A stretch of 12,735 bases of DNA from Acidobacteriota bacterium (GTDB lineage: Bacteria > Acidobacteriota > Blastocatellia > Pyrinomonadales > Pyrinomonadaceae), in NCBI GenBank assembly GCA_019247865.1, contig JAFBAJ010000509.1, forward strand, positions 1 to 12,735. The letters run 5' to 3'. Below, in pieces: positions 1 to 6,631 of this stretch (position 1 is its first letter; the number at the start of each line of letters is the position of its first letter). Under the pieces are notes generated by a model. It searched no databases and had not been told where the DNA came from. It saw only the letters and a list, made by a program, of their open reading frames with translations. The position numbers were made by a program, and so were the translations under genes.

Positions 1-313
<313 letters not shown>

Positions 314-329
314 GAAATTATGAGAAGTC

Positions 330-343
330 TTATGCGGACATAA
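330..343. repeat. Perfect palindrome TTATG-CGGA-CATAA at island junction
   Basis: TTATG and CATAA form a perfect 5-bp inverted repeat around CGGA. It lies between the histidine kinase stop and the start of the AT-rich gene, 7 bp before the ATG. It could be an operator for the downstream gene or a remnant of a recombination site. Only the symmetry is seen; no function is established. Confidence 0.4.
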
Positions 344-350
344 CCGGTAA

Positions 351-1361
351 ATGAATAAACGATCTCACAATAAATTTCAGCCAAAACATGGTTACATTTT
401 GCAAGGCAAGCATGTAACTCTCTTTGAATATATACAATTTATTGTTGAAGAGTTTTTATCATCTCCACTTGTCCAAAGGTTGGAAAAACTAAGCGAAAAG
501 CTTTTGAGTATCGACCCTGTATTGTCAAAGCAAATTAGTAATATAAAGGAAGAAGTTGAAAAGGATAGTTGGGGTGTAGCAAAAAGCACAGAGAAAGGTA
601 CAGAGATAACGATTACATTAGGAGGGCAGGATAGTTCACCTATTATTATAGATGAAGATAGAAGCATAACTATGCCGGGTATTATGTTCAGGGTTAATGC
701 ATTTATTGAAGGTGACTTGATTAGTGCTATCCTTTTTATCCTCCAACAAAAAATGGTGGAAGCGCTGGTTGGAGCTGACTACACACCTGAAAGATACCAG
801 TCACATATGCGAAGTGCAGCGGGGCTTAAACCAGAATTAGCCGCTGACACTGAAAGATTTCTCATGCGCTTAGAGCAAAGATTGTACAGGGATGCCCGCA
901 AGAAGTGGATGAACATTCACGCTGGTGGGAGCAAGTCCCCATTAGATAAATATCAGGGTGCTTTAGCTACGCATTATGAGAGGCTTCATCCAATTTGGAA
1001 GCAGGCAAAAAAGATATATAGGAAGCATGGTGGGGGCATAAAAGGGCGGGAAGCAGTTAAACGTGAATATCAGAATTGGAGTCCATTTATTGAAGGGACA
1101 CTAGGAGCAAAGAACCCTAATCCAAGTCACATAGGTTTACCGGATGAACTAATTTCAAAGCTTGAGCCTCAGAGAGCAGATGCCAAAGAATATGATTCAA
1201 GTCCGGAATATATTGCCCATGAACATGCTGCTTTCCTCTGCAATTTTAAGATCGGGGATTATAGTGTGCGGCAGATAAAAGCTGCTATTAGAGCCCATAA
1301 ACGGATGCTTGGAAATGAATACTACAATCATCTGTATAAAGGACAGCCGATGTCGCTTTAG
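351..1361 (+). CDS. Hypothetical protein, AT-rich, no recognised family
   Basis: I do not recognise this 336-residue protein. It has no signal peptide and no clear membrane segment, so it is probably cytoplasmic. The N-terminal 80 residues look mainly helical and charged. Residues about 85-110 (ITITLGG, SPIIIDED, SITMPG) look like short strands. The region 125-250 is again helical and rich in Lys/Arg (for example RLYRDARKKW and KQAKKIYRKHGG), and the C-terminus is helical with a His/Cys patch (HEHAAFLC). The gene is distinctly AT-rich with A/T-ending codons, unlike the strongly GC-ending codons of genes from 2099 onward, which suggests horizontal acquisition. ATG at 351 is the first good start; no strong Shine-Dalgarno sequence precedes it. 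Sitting next to a toxin-antitoxin remnant, it may be cargo of an accessory element, but no function is assigned. Confidence 0.75.
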   Translation: MNKRSHNKFQPKHGYILQGKHVTLFEYIQFIVEEFLSSPLVQRLEKLSEKLLSIDPVLSKQISNIKEEVEKDSWGVAKSTEKGTEITITLGGQDSSPIIIDEDRSITMPGIMFRVNAFIEGDLISAILFILQQKMVEALVGADYTPERYQSHMRSAAGLKPELAADTERFLMRLEQRLYRDARKKWMNIHAGGSKSPLDKYQGALATHYERLHPIWKQAKKIYRKHGGGIKGREAVKREYQNWSPFIEGTLGAKNPNPSHIGLPDELISKLEPQRADAKEYDSSPEYIAHEHAAFLCNFKIGDYSVRQIKAAIRAHKRMLGNEYYNHLYKGQPMSL

Positions 1362-1471
1362 GGAAGGTCAAATTAAAAAATCACTAGTACTATTCACAAT
1401 ATCGTACCTCTCGCTACATTAATGCCGACCCTAATATTCTACGTAGGTTCTTACTAGATGGAGCGAGAAAG
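1362..1471. other. AT-rich spacer before the toxin-antitoxin locus
   Basis: This 110-bp stretch has no coding potential that I can support. It contains the short palindrome ACTAGT near 1383 and, just before the toxin ATG, a GGAG at 1460-1463 spaced suitably to be the toxin ribosome binding site. It is the natural place for an autoregulated toxin-antitoxin promoter, but I see no convincing -35/-10 pair. Confidence 0.4.
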
Positions 1472-1725
1472 ATGAACGAATGGTTAATTATAGAATTTAA
1501 ACCGCGCGCTGTGAAAGACCTTGATGCTTTGGATCGTCAGGCTGCGCGGCGTGTGTTGGAGAAAATTCGCGGGCTGGAAAATGGCTTGACGGGCGACGAA
1601 AACGCTTGACTAACTTCACACCCGAATATCGTTTGCGCGTTGGCGATTACCGTGTGCTGTTTGAAATTGAAGGCGAGCGCGTTATTATTTACCGTATCAA
1701 ACATCGCAGTCGCGCATATTCGTGA
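1472..1725 (+). pseudogene. RelE/ParE-family toxin, frameshifted
   Basis: RelE/ParE toxins are small mRNA interferases or gyrase poisons neutralised by a cognate antitoxin. From ATG 1472 the frame reads MNEWLIIEFKPRAVKDLDAL...KIRGLENGLTGD and then stops at 1607-1609 after only 45 residues. Starting at base 1600 in the -1 frame, the protein resumes as KRLTNFTPEYRLRVGDYRVL, then FEIEGERVIIYRIKHRSRAY, ending at TGA 1723-1725. Joined, this is a normal-length toxin of about 84 residues with the family's RLRVGDYRVLFEI core and C-terminal IKHR. The lesion is best explained by loss of one base near 1598-1600: restoring GTA would give the usual GDVKRL. No canonical -1 slippery heptamer fits the reading frame, so programmed frameshifting is unlikely. 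A sequencing error beside the run of four A is possible. The gene precedes its antitoxin, with GGAG at 1460-1463 as ribosome binding site. Confidence 0.8.
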
Positions 1726-1733
1726 GAAACTTT

Positions 1734-1943
1734 ATGAGCAGACCTGAGCTACATCCTGAAATCCTGACCAAGAACGGCAGAAAAGAGTTTGCTGTCCTCC
1801 CTTACGAAGAGTTCGTCGCCCTGCAAGAGTGGCTTGCGGACATGGAAGACCTGCTTGATCTACGCGACGCTAAAGATTCAGAGCATGATGCGCCGACTCT
1901 TCCTCTAGCCGAAGTTGAAAGCCGCTTTAACGACGCCAATTAA
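1734..1943 (+). CDS. Phd/YefM-like antitoxin
   Basis: This 69-residue acidic protein is the probable antitoxin of the RelE/ParE pair. The N-terminal part (LTKNGRKEFAVLPYEEFVAL) has the strand-helix pattern of Phd/YefM antitoxins, which dimerise, bind their own promoter and wrap an acidic C-terminal tail around the toxin. The tail here (ADMEDLLDLRDAKDSE, ending EVESRFNDAN) fits a toxin-binding segment. The ATG at 1734 is chosen, with GAGA about 6 bp upstream. An in-frame GTG at 1722 overlaps the toxin stop as GTGA and would add four residues, also plausible for translational coupling. It is an intact antitoxin beside a broken toxin, so it may persist as an orphan regulator or as an anti-addiction module. 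Confidence 0.7.
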   Translation: MSRPELHPEILTKNGRKEFAVLPYEEFVALQEWLADMEDLLDLRDAKDSEHDAPTLPLAEVESRFNDAN

Positions 1944-2014
1944 TCTTTTTATTAATCCTCTCAAAAAAGCTTTGGACGGCTCTCCTGCGGCTGTTTCATG
2001 CGTGAAATAAAGTA

Positions 2015-2043
2015 TTGCCTCTGAAATCAAGTCGTGATATAAG
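2015..2043 (+). promoter_or_regulatory. Predicted sigma-70-type promoter for VOC gene
   Basis: TTGCCT at 2015-2020 and TATAAG at 2038-2043 are separated by exactly 17 bp. The -10 is preceded by TGA at 2035-2037, giving an extended -10 (TGnTATAAG). Transcription would start near 2050, leaving a leader of about 50 nt before the ATG at 2099, with AAAGGG at 2085-2090 as the ribosome binding site. This is a sequence prediction only. Confidence 0.55.
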
Positions 2044-2098
2044 CTTCTCTCGGAATAACCCTCGCCGCTAAAATTTTCTTGATGAAAGGGAAAAGAAT

Positions 2099-2560
2099 AT
2101 GAGTCAGGTGAAAGCCATTCCGGATGCTTACAAGGGGGCGACGCCGTATCTGTGTGTGAATGATGCGGCCGGTGCGATTGAGTTCTACAAGAAGGCTTTT
2201 GGTGCGACGGAGCTGCAGCGGATGGAAGCGCCCGGCGGGAAGATCGCGCACGCGGAGCTGAAGATCGGCGAGGGGATCATCATGCTCGCGGACGAGTTCC
2301 CGGAGATGGGATTTGTGAGCCCGCAAACGCTGGGCGGTTCGCCCATCACGCTCTATCTCTACTTTGAAGACGTGGACGCCGTCGCAGAGTCGGCCGTGGC
2401 CGGTGGAGCGAAGTTGCTCAAGCCAGTCGAGGATCAGTTTTACGGCGACCGCTCAGGCAGGCTCGAAGACCCCTACGGGCACATCTGGGGAATCGCCACG
2501 CACAAGGAAGACCTCTCGGAGGAAGAGGTGAAGAGACGCGCCGCGGCGATGTTCGGATAA
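2099..2560 (+). CDS. VOC family protein (glyoxalase/PhnB-like)
   Basis: This 153-residue protein belongs to the vicinal oxygen chelate superfamily, whose members use paired beta-alpha-beta-beta-beta modules to bind a metal and act on small molecules (glyoxalases, dioxygenases, antibiotic-binding proteins). The first module begins with ATPYLCVNDAAGAIEFYKKA and includes IAHAELKIGEGIIML with His51. The second contains SPITLYLYFEDVDAVAESAV and the characteristic C-terminal RLEDPYGHIWGIATH with Glu123. The PhnB-like style (DRSGRLEDPYGHIWGIATH plus a charged helical tail, EEEVKRRAA) suggests the broad group annotated as VOC or glyoxalase/bleomycin-resistance proteins; the substrate cannot be assigned. 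A good ribosome binding site (AAAGGG, 8 bp spacing) and a promoter support the ATG at 2099. It appears to be transcribed alone: a large inverted repeat follows the stop. Confidence 0.88.
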   Translation: MSQVKAIPDAYKGATPYLCVNDAAGAIEFYKKAFGATELQRMEAPGGKIAHAELKIGEGIIMLADEFPEMGFVSPQTLGGSPITLYLYFEDVDAVAESAVAGGAKLLKPVEDQFYGDRSGRLEDPYGHIWGIATHKEDLSEEEVKRRAAAMFG

Positions 2561-2565
2561 GATAT

Positions 2566-2637
2566 TTCACGCCAAGGCGCTGGTGACGCGAAGAAAAGAT
2601 TCAAGCTCTTCTTTGCGTCTTTGCGCCTTTGCGTGAA
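2566..2637. repeat. Imperfect inverted repeat with TTCACGC ends
   Basis: The left arm begins TTCACGCCAAGGCGC and continues TGGTGACGCGAAGAA. The right arm is its near complement, ending TTTGCGCCTTTGCGTGAA. About 30 bp of each arm pair with only a few mismatches around a short AT-rich centre, so the RNA would form a long hairpin. It begins 5 bp after the VOC stop codon and could act as a transcript 3' end, although there is no T-run. The sequence style (the words TTTGCGTCTTTGCG and CCTTTGCGTGAA) resembles interspersed non-coding palindromic repeats seen in many bacterial chromosomes. No transposase is present, so a REP- or MITE-like element is the best description. Confidence 0.65.
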
Positions 2638-2896
2638 CCCGTCCGTTTTGTTTTCTGACGCTATCGTGCGCAAACAATCCATATCGGTTACACAGAACGT
2701 GCGCGAAGATTTGAGAGGAGCATTGCCGTCATTGTGTTTTCATTGCGATGCCTGAATTTACGAGCAATTTTGAGCTTTTTGGCGTTTCCTCGGCGTGATA
2801 AAGGCTGAAGGGAACGGGAGTTGCCATTATTTGAAGGCGGAAGAGCCCGGCCTTCGGTAGGTGCGGGGAAAGATTAAAAAGAGGAGAGACTCAAGG
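2638..2896. other. Intergenic region without a supported gene
   Basis: This roughly 260-bp stretch holds no open frame with plausible codon use. It is more AT-rich than the genes around it and must contain the promoter of the following three-gene set, but I found no -35/-10 pair with acceptable spacing. A small GC-rich potential hairpin (CCCGGCCTTCGGTAGG followed by TGCGGG) lies around 2848-2868. A clear purine-rich ribosome binding site (GAGGAGAG, 2881-2888) precedes the next gene. Confidence 0.5.
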
Positions 2897-3469
2897 ATGA
2901 TAACCCCAACGAAAACAATCTTACCAATCGCGCTTGTGGCAGCTCTGCTGGGTGGTTCAGTGGGAGCATTTGTGATGCGCCCCAAGACTACCGAAATGGC
3001 TGAAACGACCGCCTCGACCACGCCGCTCAAGGCTGTGGACGCGGCCCAAACCGTGCCCGCGAGCACCGAGCAGGCGAACCTGACCGGTGAGCAGGCAGCC
3101 TACCGCGATGGCTTCCAGGAAGGCTTTCTGGCCGCGCAGAACGGCACGAACAATGATGCGATTTACAGCACGGCTCAGAACCGTTCGAGCAACGTCGTGC
3201 CGGTGCAGTATCGCAGCTCGCGCAACAGAGTCGCCAGAAACGGCAGCTCGCGTCAGGTCTACTATGATTATAACCAGCGCCAGCCGCAGAAGCGTTCGTT
3301 CTGGCAGAAGCACCGTGACAAGCTGACGGTCGCGGCCGGCACGGGCGGCGGGGCCTTGCTCGGCGGCCTGATCGGCGGCAAGAAGGGCGCGCTCATTGGT
3401 GCGCTGGCGGGTGCGGGCGGCTCTGCGCTCTACACCTACAAGATCCGCAAGAAGGATCGCCGCTACTAA
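2897..3469 (+). CDS. Glycine-zipper envelope protein
   Basis: This 190-residue protein probably sits in the cell envelope. Residues 7-27 form a hydrophobic N-terminal segment (TILPIALVAALLGGSVGAF), an uncleaved signal anchor. Residues 30-135 are a polar, low-complexity linker rich in Ala/Thr/Ser/Asn, with AYRDGFQEGFLAAQNG at 68-83. The C-terminus starts with RSFWQKHRDKLTVAAG and continues into a glycine zipper (GGGALLGGLIGGKKGA, then GALAGAGGSALYTY, about 148-181), ending in a basic tail. Glycine-zipper modules of this kind pack as helical hairpins in membranes. The ATG at 2897 is preferred because GAGGAGAG precedes it with 8 bp spacing; an in-frame GTG at 2861 would place charged residues and the ribosome binding site inside the protein. 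It is the first gene of a likely operon, 33 bp before the aspartyl protease. The molecular role is unknown. Confidence 0.8.
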   Translation: MITPTKTILPIALVAALLGGSVGAFVMRPKTTEMAETTASTTPLKAVDAAQTVPASTEQANLTGEQAAYRDGFQEGFLAAQNGTNNDAIYSTAQNRSSNVVPVQYRSSRNRVARNGSSRQVYYDYNQRQPQKRSFWQKHRDKLTVAAGTGGGALLGGLIGGKKGALIGALAGAGGSALYTYKIRKKDRRY

Positions 3470-3502
3470 AAGTAGCCGGTTAACCTGAGACAGGACGAGA
3501 CG

Positions 3503-4444
3503 ATGAAGCCTGCTTTGAAGACACGAACCGTCGTCGCAGCTTCAGCCGTTCTGATAGTTCTCGCAGCATGGGCAGCTTCGTATGCTTACGGGGCTGCCCG
3601 TAATTTTGCGTCGCAGGGACGCATGATTCCGTACGCCGTTCGCTTCCGCGAAGCAGAAGGGCGCGGGTTGCTGGTGAGAGCCTGGGTGAACGGCACCGGC
3701 CCCTACAGCTTCGCTGTGGATACGGGCGCGGGCGCGACCATTATCTCAACGCGAGTTGCACAGGACGCGCGCGTCGGCATCCGTCGCGGCTCAAGCGTCA
3801 ACATCAGCGGCCTCAGCGGCGCGGGCGCGGGAGCCGGTCGTGAAGGTCTGGTGCGCGAACTGGCGATTGGTGAAGCCGACAATCTCCTGCCGTCCGGTCG
3901 CACTGTCATCGTGACGGACGGCCTGCCAGGCGACCTCGACGGCGTGCTCGATCCGGTCGATGCCTTCTGGCCGCTCGGCTTTGTGATTGATCCCGCGCGA
4001 GGCGAGATCAGCGCGTTCGACCCGCGCACGAATCCTTTGCGCGTGAGCGCAGCGCCGCCGGGCGGAGCCGTCGTGCCGTGGATCTTCAGCGGCGGCAGTC
4101 GTCGTCCCTTCGTCATGCTCGACGGAGGCAGGCGCGCGCTGATCGATACCGGCTCAGGCTTTGGCCTGGCGCTCAGTCCGGACGCAGCGCGTGCGATGGG
4201 GATGCTCTCGAACAACGGTCGTGCGAGGGATGTCGTACGCGACCTGGGCGGCGGCAGCGTCACTTCGCGCCGCATCGCTCCGGCGACAGTCTATATCGGA
4301 GCCCTGGAATTGCGCAGCGTGCCGACGGATCTGCTTTCGGGCGTTGCTGCGGGCGCACCGATCCTGCTCGGACGCGAAGCCCTCGCGCCGTTCCGGCTCT
4401 CTTTTGACCCGCAGCACAAGCTTATTGAGCTGTCGCCGCAATAA
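3503..4444 (+). CDS. Membrane-anchored retropepsin-like aspartic protease, two DTG motifs
   Basis: This 313-residue protein has an N-terminal hydrophobic anchor (about 9-30) followed by an extracytoplasmic domain. Two aspartyl-protease signatures are visible: FAVDTGAGATIIS around Asp73 and RALIDTGSGFGLAL around Asp215, each with the hydrophobic-hydrophobic-Asp-Thr-Gly pattern. A closing motif, APILLGREAL (285-293), matches the hydrophobic-Gly element that follows the active site in retropepsin-like folds. Single-domain retropepsins dimerise to bring two DTG triads together; here two copies in one chain could form a pseudo-dimeric active site, as in pepsins. The region between them (for example GDLDGVLDPVDAFWPLGFVIDP) looks like the end of the first lobe. 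It is between the glycine-zipper and VWA genes with 33 and 35 bp spacers, so co-transcription is likely. The substrate is unknown. Confidence 0.85.
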   Translation: MKPALKTRTVVAASAVLIVLAAWAASYAYGAARNFASQGRMIPYAVRFREAEGRGLLVRAWVNGTGPYSFAVDTGAGATIISTRVAQDARVGIRRGSSVNISGLSGAGAGAGREGLVRELAIGEADNLLPSGRTVIVTDGLPGDLDGVLDPVDAFWPLGFVIDPARGEISAFDPRTNPLRVSAAPPGGAVVPWIFSGGSRRPFVMLDGGRRALIDTGSGFGLALSPDAARAMGMLSNNGRARDVVRDLGGGSVTSRRIAPATVYIGALELRSVPTDLLSGVAAGAPILLGREALAPFRLSFDPQHKLIELSPQ

Positions 4445-4479
4445 TGCTTTAATCCGAGATCGAGGGGGACAAAGAGGCC

Positions 4480-5517
4480 GTGATTCGTCTTTATCGCCGG
4501 GCGCTGTTCATCGCGCTGCTGTTTATCCTGAGCGTTGGCGTGGCAGCGTGGCTGCGTGCGTCGGCGCAGCAGAAGCGACCGACGCGGCCCGCCGATGACG
4601 ATGAGGTCGTCCGCGTCGAAACAGACCTCACGAACATTCTCTTCACGGCAATCGACAAGGACCGGCGTTACGTCACGACGCTCCGGAAGGAGGATGTGCG
4701 CGTCTTTGAGAACGACACGCCGCAGGAGGTCTTTACCTTTCAGCGCGAGACGGAGCTGCCGCTCTCGCTGGCGATTCTGATCGACACGAGCTGGTCGCAG
4801 GAAGAGACGCTGCCCGACGAGAAGGCCGCCGCGCGCGCCTTCGTGGACGCGGTCATTCGTCCAGAGAAAGATCAGGCCGCCATCATCTCCTTCACCGGCA
4901 AGCCGACCATCGAGCAGCCGCTGACGGGCGACCTCTCAAGCCTGCAAAAGGGAATCGAACAGGTCATCGTCATCCATCCGCGCGACCCGGAAGAGGGCGG
5001 CGCGGTCGCCACGGCGGAGGAGCGCGCCGAGCCGGATTACGACGATTCAATCGGCTACACGAACATCTGGGACTCGCTCTCGTTCGCTTCCAATGAAGTG
5101 CTCTCGCAGACGCACGCGCGCACGCGCCGCGCCATCATTCTCCTGACCGATGGAAACGACACCAATAGCCGCCTCAAAAAAGAGGAGGCCATCGAGCGCG
5201 CGGTCAAAGCCAACGTGGTCATCTACTCCATCGGCATCGTCGGCGACCGGCAGAGCGTCGAGAAGGAGACGCTGCGCAGGATTTCGGAGAAGACGGGCGG
5301 CCGCGCCTTCTTTCCGGATGAAGAGAACGACCTGCACGCGGCTTTCAAGCAGATCGAGCAGGAACTGCGCGCGCAATACCTGCTCGCCTACACGCCGTCC
5401 AACGCCGCGCGCGACGGCTCCTACCGCCGCATCCGCCTCGAAATCACCAACCCGGAACTGCGCAAACGCAAGCTGCGCCTGCTCTACCGCGAAGGCTATT
5501 ACGCCCGACAGAAATAG
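4480..5517 (+). CDS. VWA domain protein, Acidobacterial VWFA-related type
   Basis: This 345-residue protein begins at a GTG preceded by a purine-rich GAGGGGG/AGAGG stretch. Residues 8-24 are a hydrophobic signal or anchor segment (LFIALLFILSVGVAAWL). A short strand region follows (VRVETDLTNILFTAIDKD) with the VRVFENDTPQEVFTF segment that usually precedes the domain in this family. The von Willebrand A fold starts at about 94. The MIDAS metal site is complete: DTSWS (Asp102, Ser104, Ser106), Thr194 in GYTNIWDSL, and Asp224 in LLTDGND. The C-terminal part (QELRAQYLLAYTPSN, then SYRRIRLEI) matches the conserved ending of VWFA-related proteins that are numerous in Acidobacteriota. Such proteins are thought to mediate metal-dependent protein binding at the envelope; the partner is unknown. 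It is the last gene of the three-gene set, 35 bp after the protease. Confidence 0.9.
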   Translation: MIRLYRRALFIALLFILSVGVAAWLRASAQQKRPTRPADDDEVVRVETDLTNILFTAIDKDRRYVTTLRKEDVRVFENDTPQEVFTFQRETELPLSLAILIDTSWSQEETLPDEKAAARAFVDAVIRPEKDQAAIISFTGKPTIEQPLTGDLSSLQKGIEQVIVIHPRDPEEGGAVATAEERAEPDYDDSIGYTNIWDSLSFASNEVLSQTHARTRRAIILLTDGNDTNSRLKKEEAIERAVKANVVIYSIGIVGDRQSVEKETLRRISEKTGGRAFFPDEENDLHAAFKQIEQELRAQYLLAYTPSNAARDGSYRRIRLEITNPELRKRKLRLLYREGYYARQK

Positions 5518-5569
5518 GTCTTTGGGCCTCAAGAATTCCTCAACCCGCTTTTGGATAATTAAAATGTCG

Positions 5570-5598
5570 CCGGGCGTATGCTCGCCACACGCGCCCGG
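5570..5598 (+). terminator. GC-rich hairpin after the VWA gene, possible terminator
   Basis: CCGGGCG (5570-5576) and CGCCCGG (5592-5598) form a perfect 7-bp stem around a 15-nt loop, about 50 bp after the VWA stop. There is no T-run after it, so it is at most a factor-assisted transcript end or a stabilising 3' structure. The surrounding 199-bp gap (5518-5716) contains no supported gene. A consensus-like TTGACA at 5615 has no properly spaced -10 box. Confidence 0.3.
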
Positions 5599-5716
5599 GA
5601 TGTGGGGCAAGTTGTTGACACGCAAGGCATAAAAGCTTTTTGAGGGCTGTTCTGATGTGCTCCTCATCGGCGCGAGCCAGGATTTTTGAAGCCGAGACGT
5701 TAAGGAACCCAAAAGC

Positions 5717-6499
5717 ATGCAATTGATTCTCGATAAAATTAAGTCCCCCGCAGAGCTGCCGCGTATTTCGCGTTCGCGCCTCCTGACGGAGCTGCGCGTC
5801 GCGCTCAATTCCTGCACTTCGACCATCATCAACGGTCGCGCGGGAACCGGGAAGACCATGCTGGCGGCCGATTTCGCCGCGGGCTGCGGGCGACGCATAG
5901 CCTGGTACAAGGTGGATGCCTCGGACAGCGACCGGCGCGTCTTCTTCGAGTACCTGGTCGAAAGCGTCCGCGCACAGCGCCCTAAGTTTGCGGGCGAGGC
6001 CATCATGCGGCTGGTCGAATCGTCCAGCCTCGAAGACATCCCGCTGCTCGCGGAGTCTTTCATCTACGAGCTTTTGGAGAGCGGCAGCGAGCCGCTGCTG
6101 ATCGTGATCGACGACCTCCATCTGATCTACGACGCGGACTGGGTCGTCCCGTTCTTTCGCCGCCTGCTGCCGCTCCTGCCGGCAGAGGCGCACGTCCTGA
6201 TTACCGGGCGCAGCCTGCCGCCCGCTCCGCTCTGGCGGATGCGCTCGAAGCAGACCCTGTGCGTGATAGATGAAACGATGCTCGCCTTTTCAAAGGAGGA
6301 GGCGAAGGAGCTTTTTAATACTTACAGCCTGGCGGGAGCGCAGGCCAGCGCGGCGCACAAGCAGACGCGCGGTCGCGCCTCGGCGCTGGATGCTCTGGCG
6401 TGCGTGCTCGCTTCAAACGAAAGCGAGCGGCAGCCGCCGCGGACCAAAAGACCGAGGGGGCTGCGCGTCGTGCAGCAGCTTCACGGATACGTTTTCTGA
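5717..6499 (+). CDS. Stand-alone MalT/LuxR-type STAND ATPase core
   Basis: This 260-residue protein is a P-loop NTPase of the MalT-like signal-transduction class, without any effector domain. Walker A is GRAGTGKT at 40-47 (lysine 46), Walker B is LLIVIDDLH at 127-135, and the sensor-like strand LITGRSLPPAPLWRMR follows at 161-176. The region QTRGRASALDAL near 217-228 corresponds to the THGWITAL segment of the neighbouring large regulator, so the domain runs slightly past the ATPase core and then ends in a basic, low-complexity tail. It lacks the winged-helix, TPR and DNA-binding parts found in full-length relatives. All catalytic motifs look intact, which argues against simple decay. AAGGAA lies about 9 bp before the ATG. 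It lies immediately upstream of its larger paralogue, separated by a hairpin. It may hetero-oligomerise with the regulator; this is inference. Confidence 0.8.
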   Translation: MQLILDKIKSPAELPRISRSRLLTELRVALNSCTSTIINGRAGTGKTMLAADFAAGCGRRIAWYKVDASDSDRRVFFEYLVESVRAQRPKFAGEAIMRLVESSSLEDIPLLAESFIYELLESGSEPLLIVIDDLHLIYDADWVVPFFRRLLPLLPAEAHVLITGRSLPPAPLWRMRSKQTLCVIDETMLAFSKEEAKELFNTYSLAGAQASAAHKQTRGRASALDALACVLASNESERQPPRTKRPRGLRVVQQLHGYVF

Positions 6500-6501
6500 T
6501 T

Positions 6502-6532
6502 TGTAGGGCAGGGACAAAGCCCTGCCCCTACA
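6502..6532 (+). terminator. TGTAGGGCAGGG hairpin, probable terminator or interspersed palindrome
   Basis: TGTAGGGCAGGG (6502-6513) and CCCTGCCCCTACA (6520-6532) pair along 12 bp with a single bulged base around the 6-nt loop ACAAAG. It starts 3 bp after the ATPase stop and is followed by GTTTTC, a short T-run. It therefore fits a weak intrinsic terminator isolating the two ATPase genes. The TGTAGGGGCAGGG wording also resembles palindromic repeats scattered in many genomes, so it may be both. Confidence 0.6.
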
Positions 6533-6577
6533 GTTTTCAAACCCTCGCAGGTGGAGCGTAGCTTGCAAAGCTTTCGT

Positions 6578-6586
6578 TGTGATAAT
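6578..6586 (+). promoter_or_regulatory. Possible extended -10 element for the large regulator
   Basis: TGTGATAAT at 6578-6586 matches an extended -10 (TGnTATAAT, one mismatch). No -35 box of quality sits at the right distance. If used, transcription would start near 6593, downstream of the GTG at 6551 and upstream of the ATG candidates at 6617, 6626 and 6632, which agrees with the start chosen for the regulator. Confidence 0.3.
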
Positions 6587-6631
6587 CTCCATCCGCAGCA
6601 CGCTCAGACAATTCGCATGAGGCATATGCCG

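Noticed and set aside
1590..1610. Programmed -1 frameshift making a full-length toxin
   Set aside because: The bases around GAA AAC do not form a canonical X XXY YYZ slippery site in the reading frame and no downstream stimulatory structure is evident.
5615..5643. Promoter from TTGACA at 5615
   Set aside because: No acceptable -10 hexamer lies 16-18 bp downstream; the T-rich sequence there does not match.
6551..6631. Regulator start at GTG 6551
   Set aside because: The codons between 6551 and 6617 lack the GC-ending bias of the gene, there is no well-spaced ribosome binding site, and a possible -10 element lies inside this interval.
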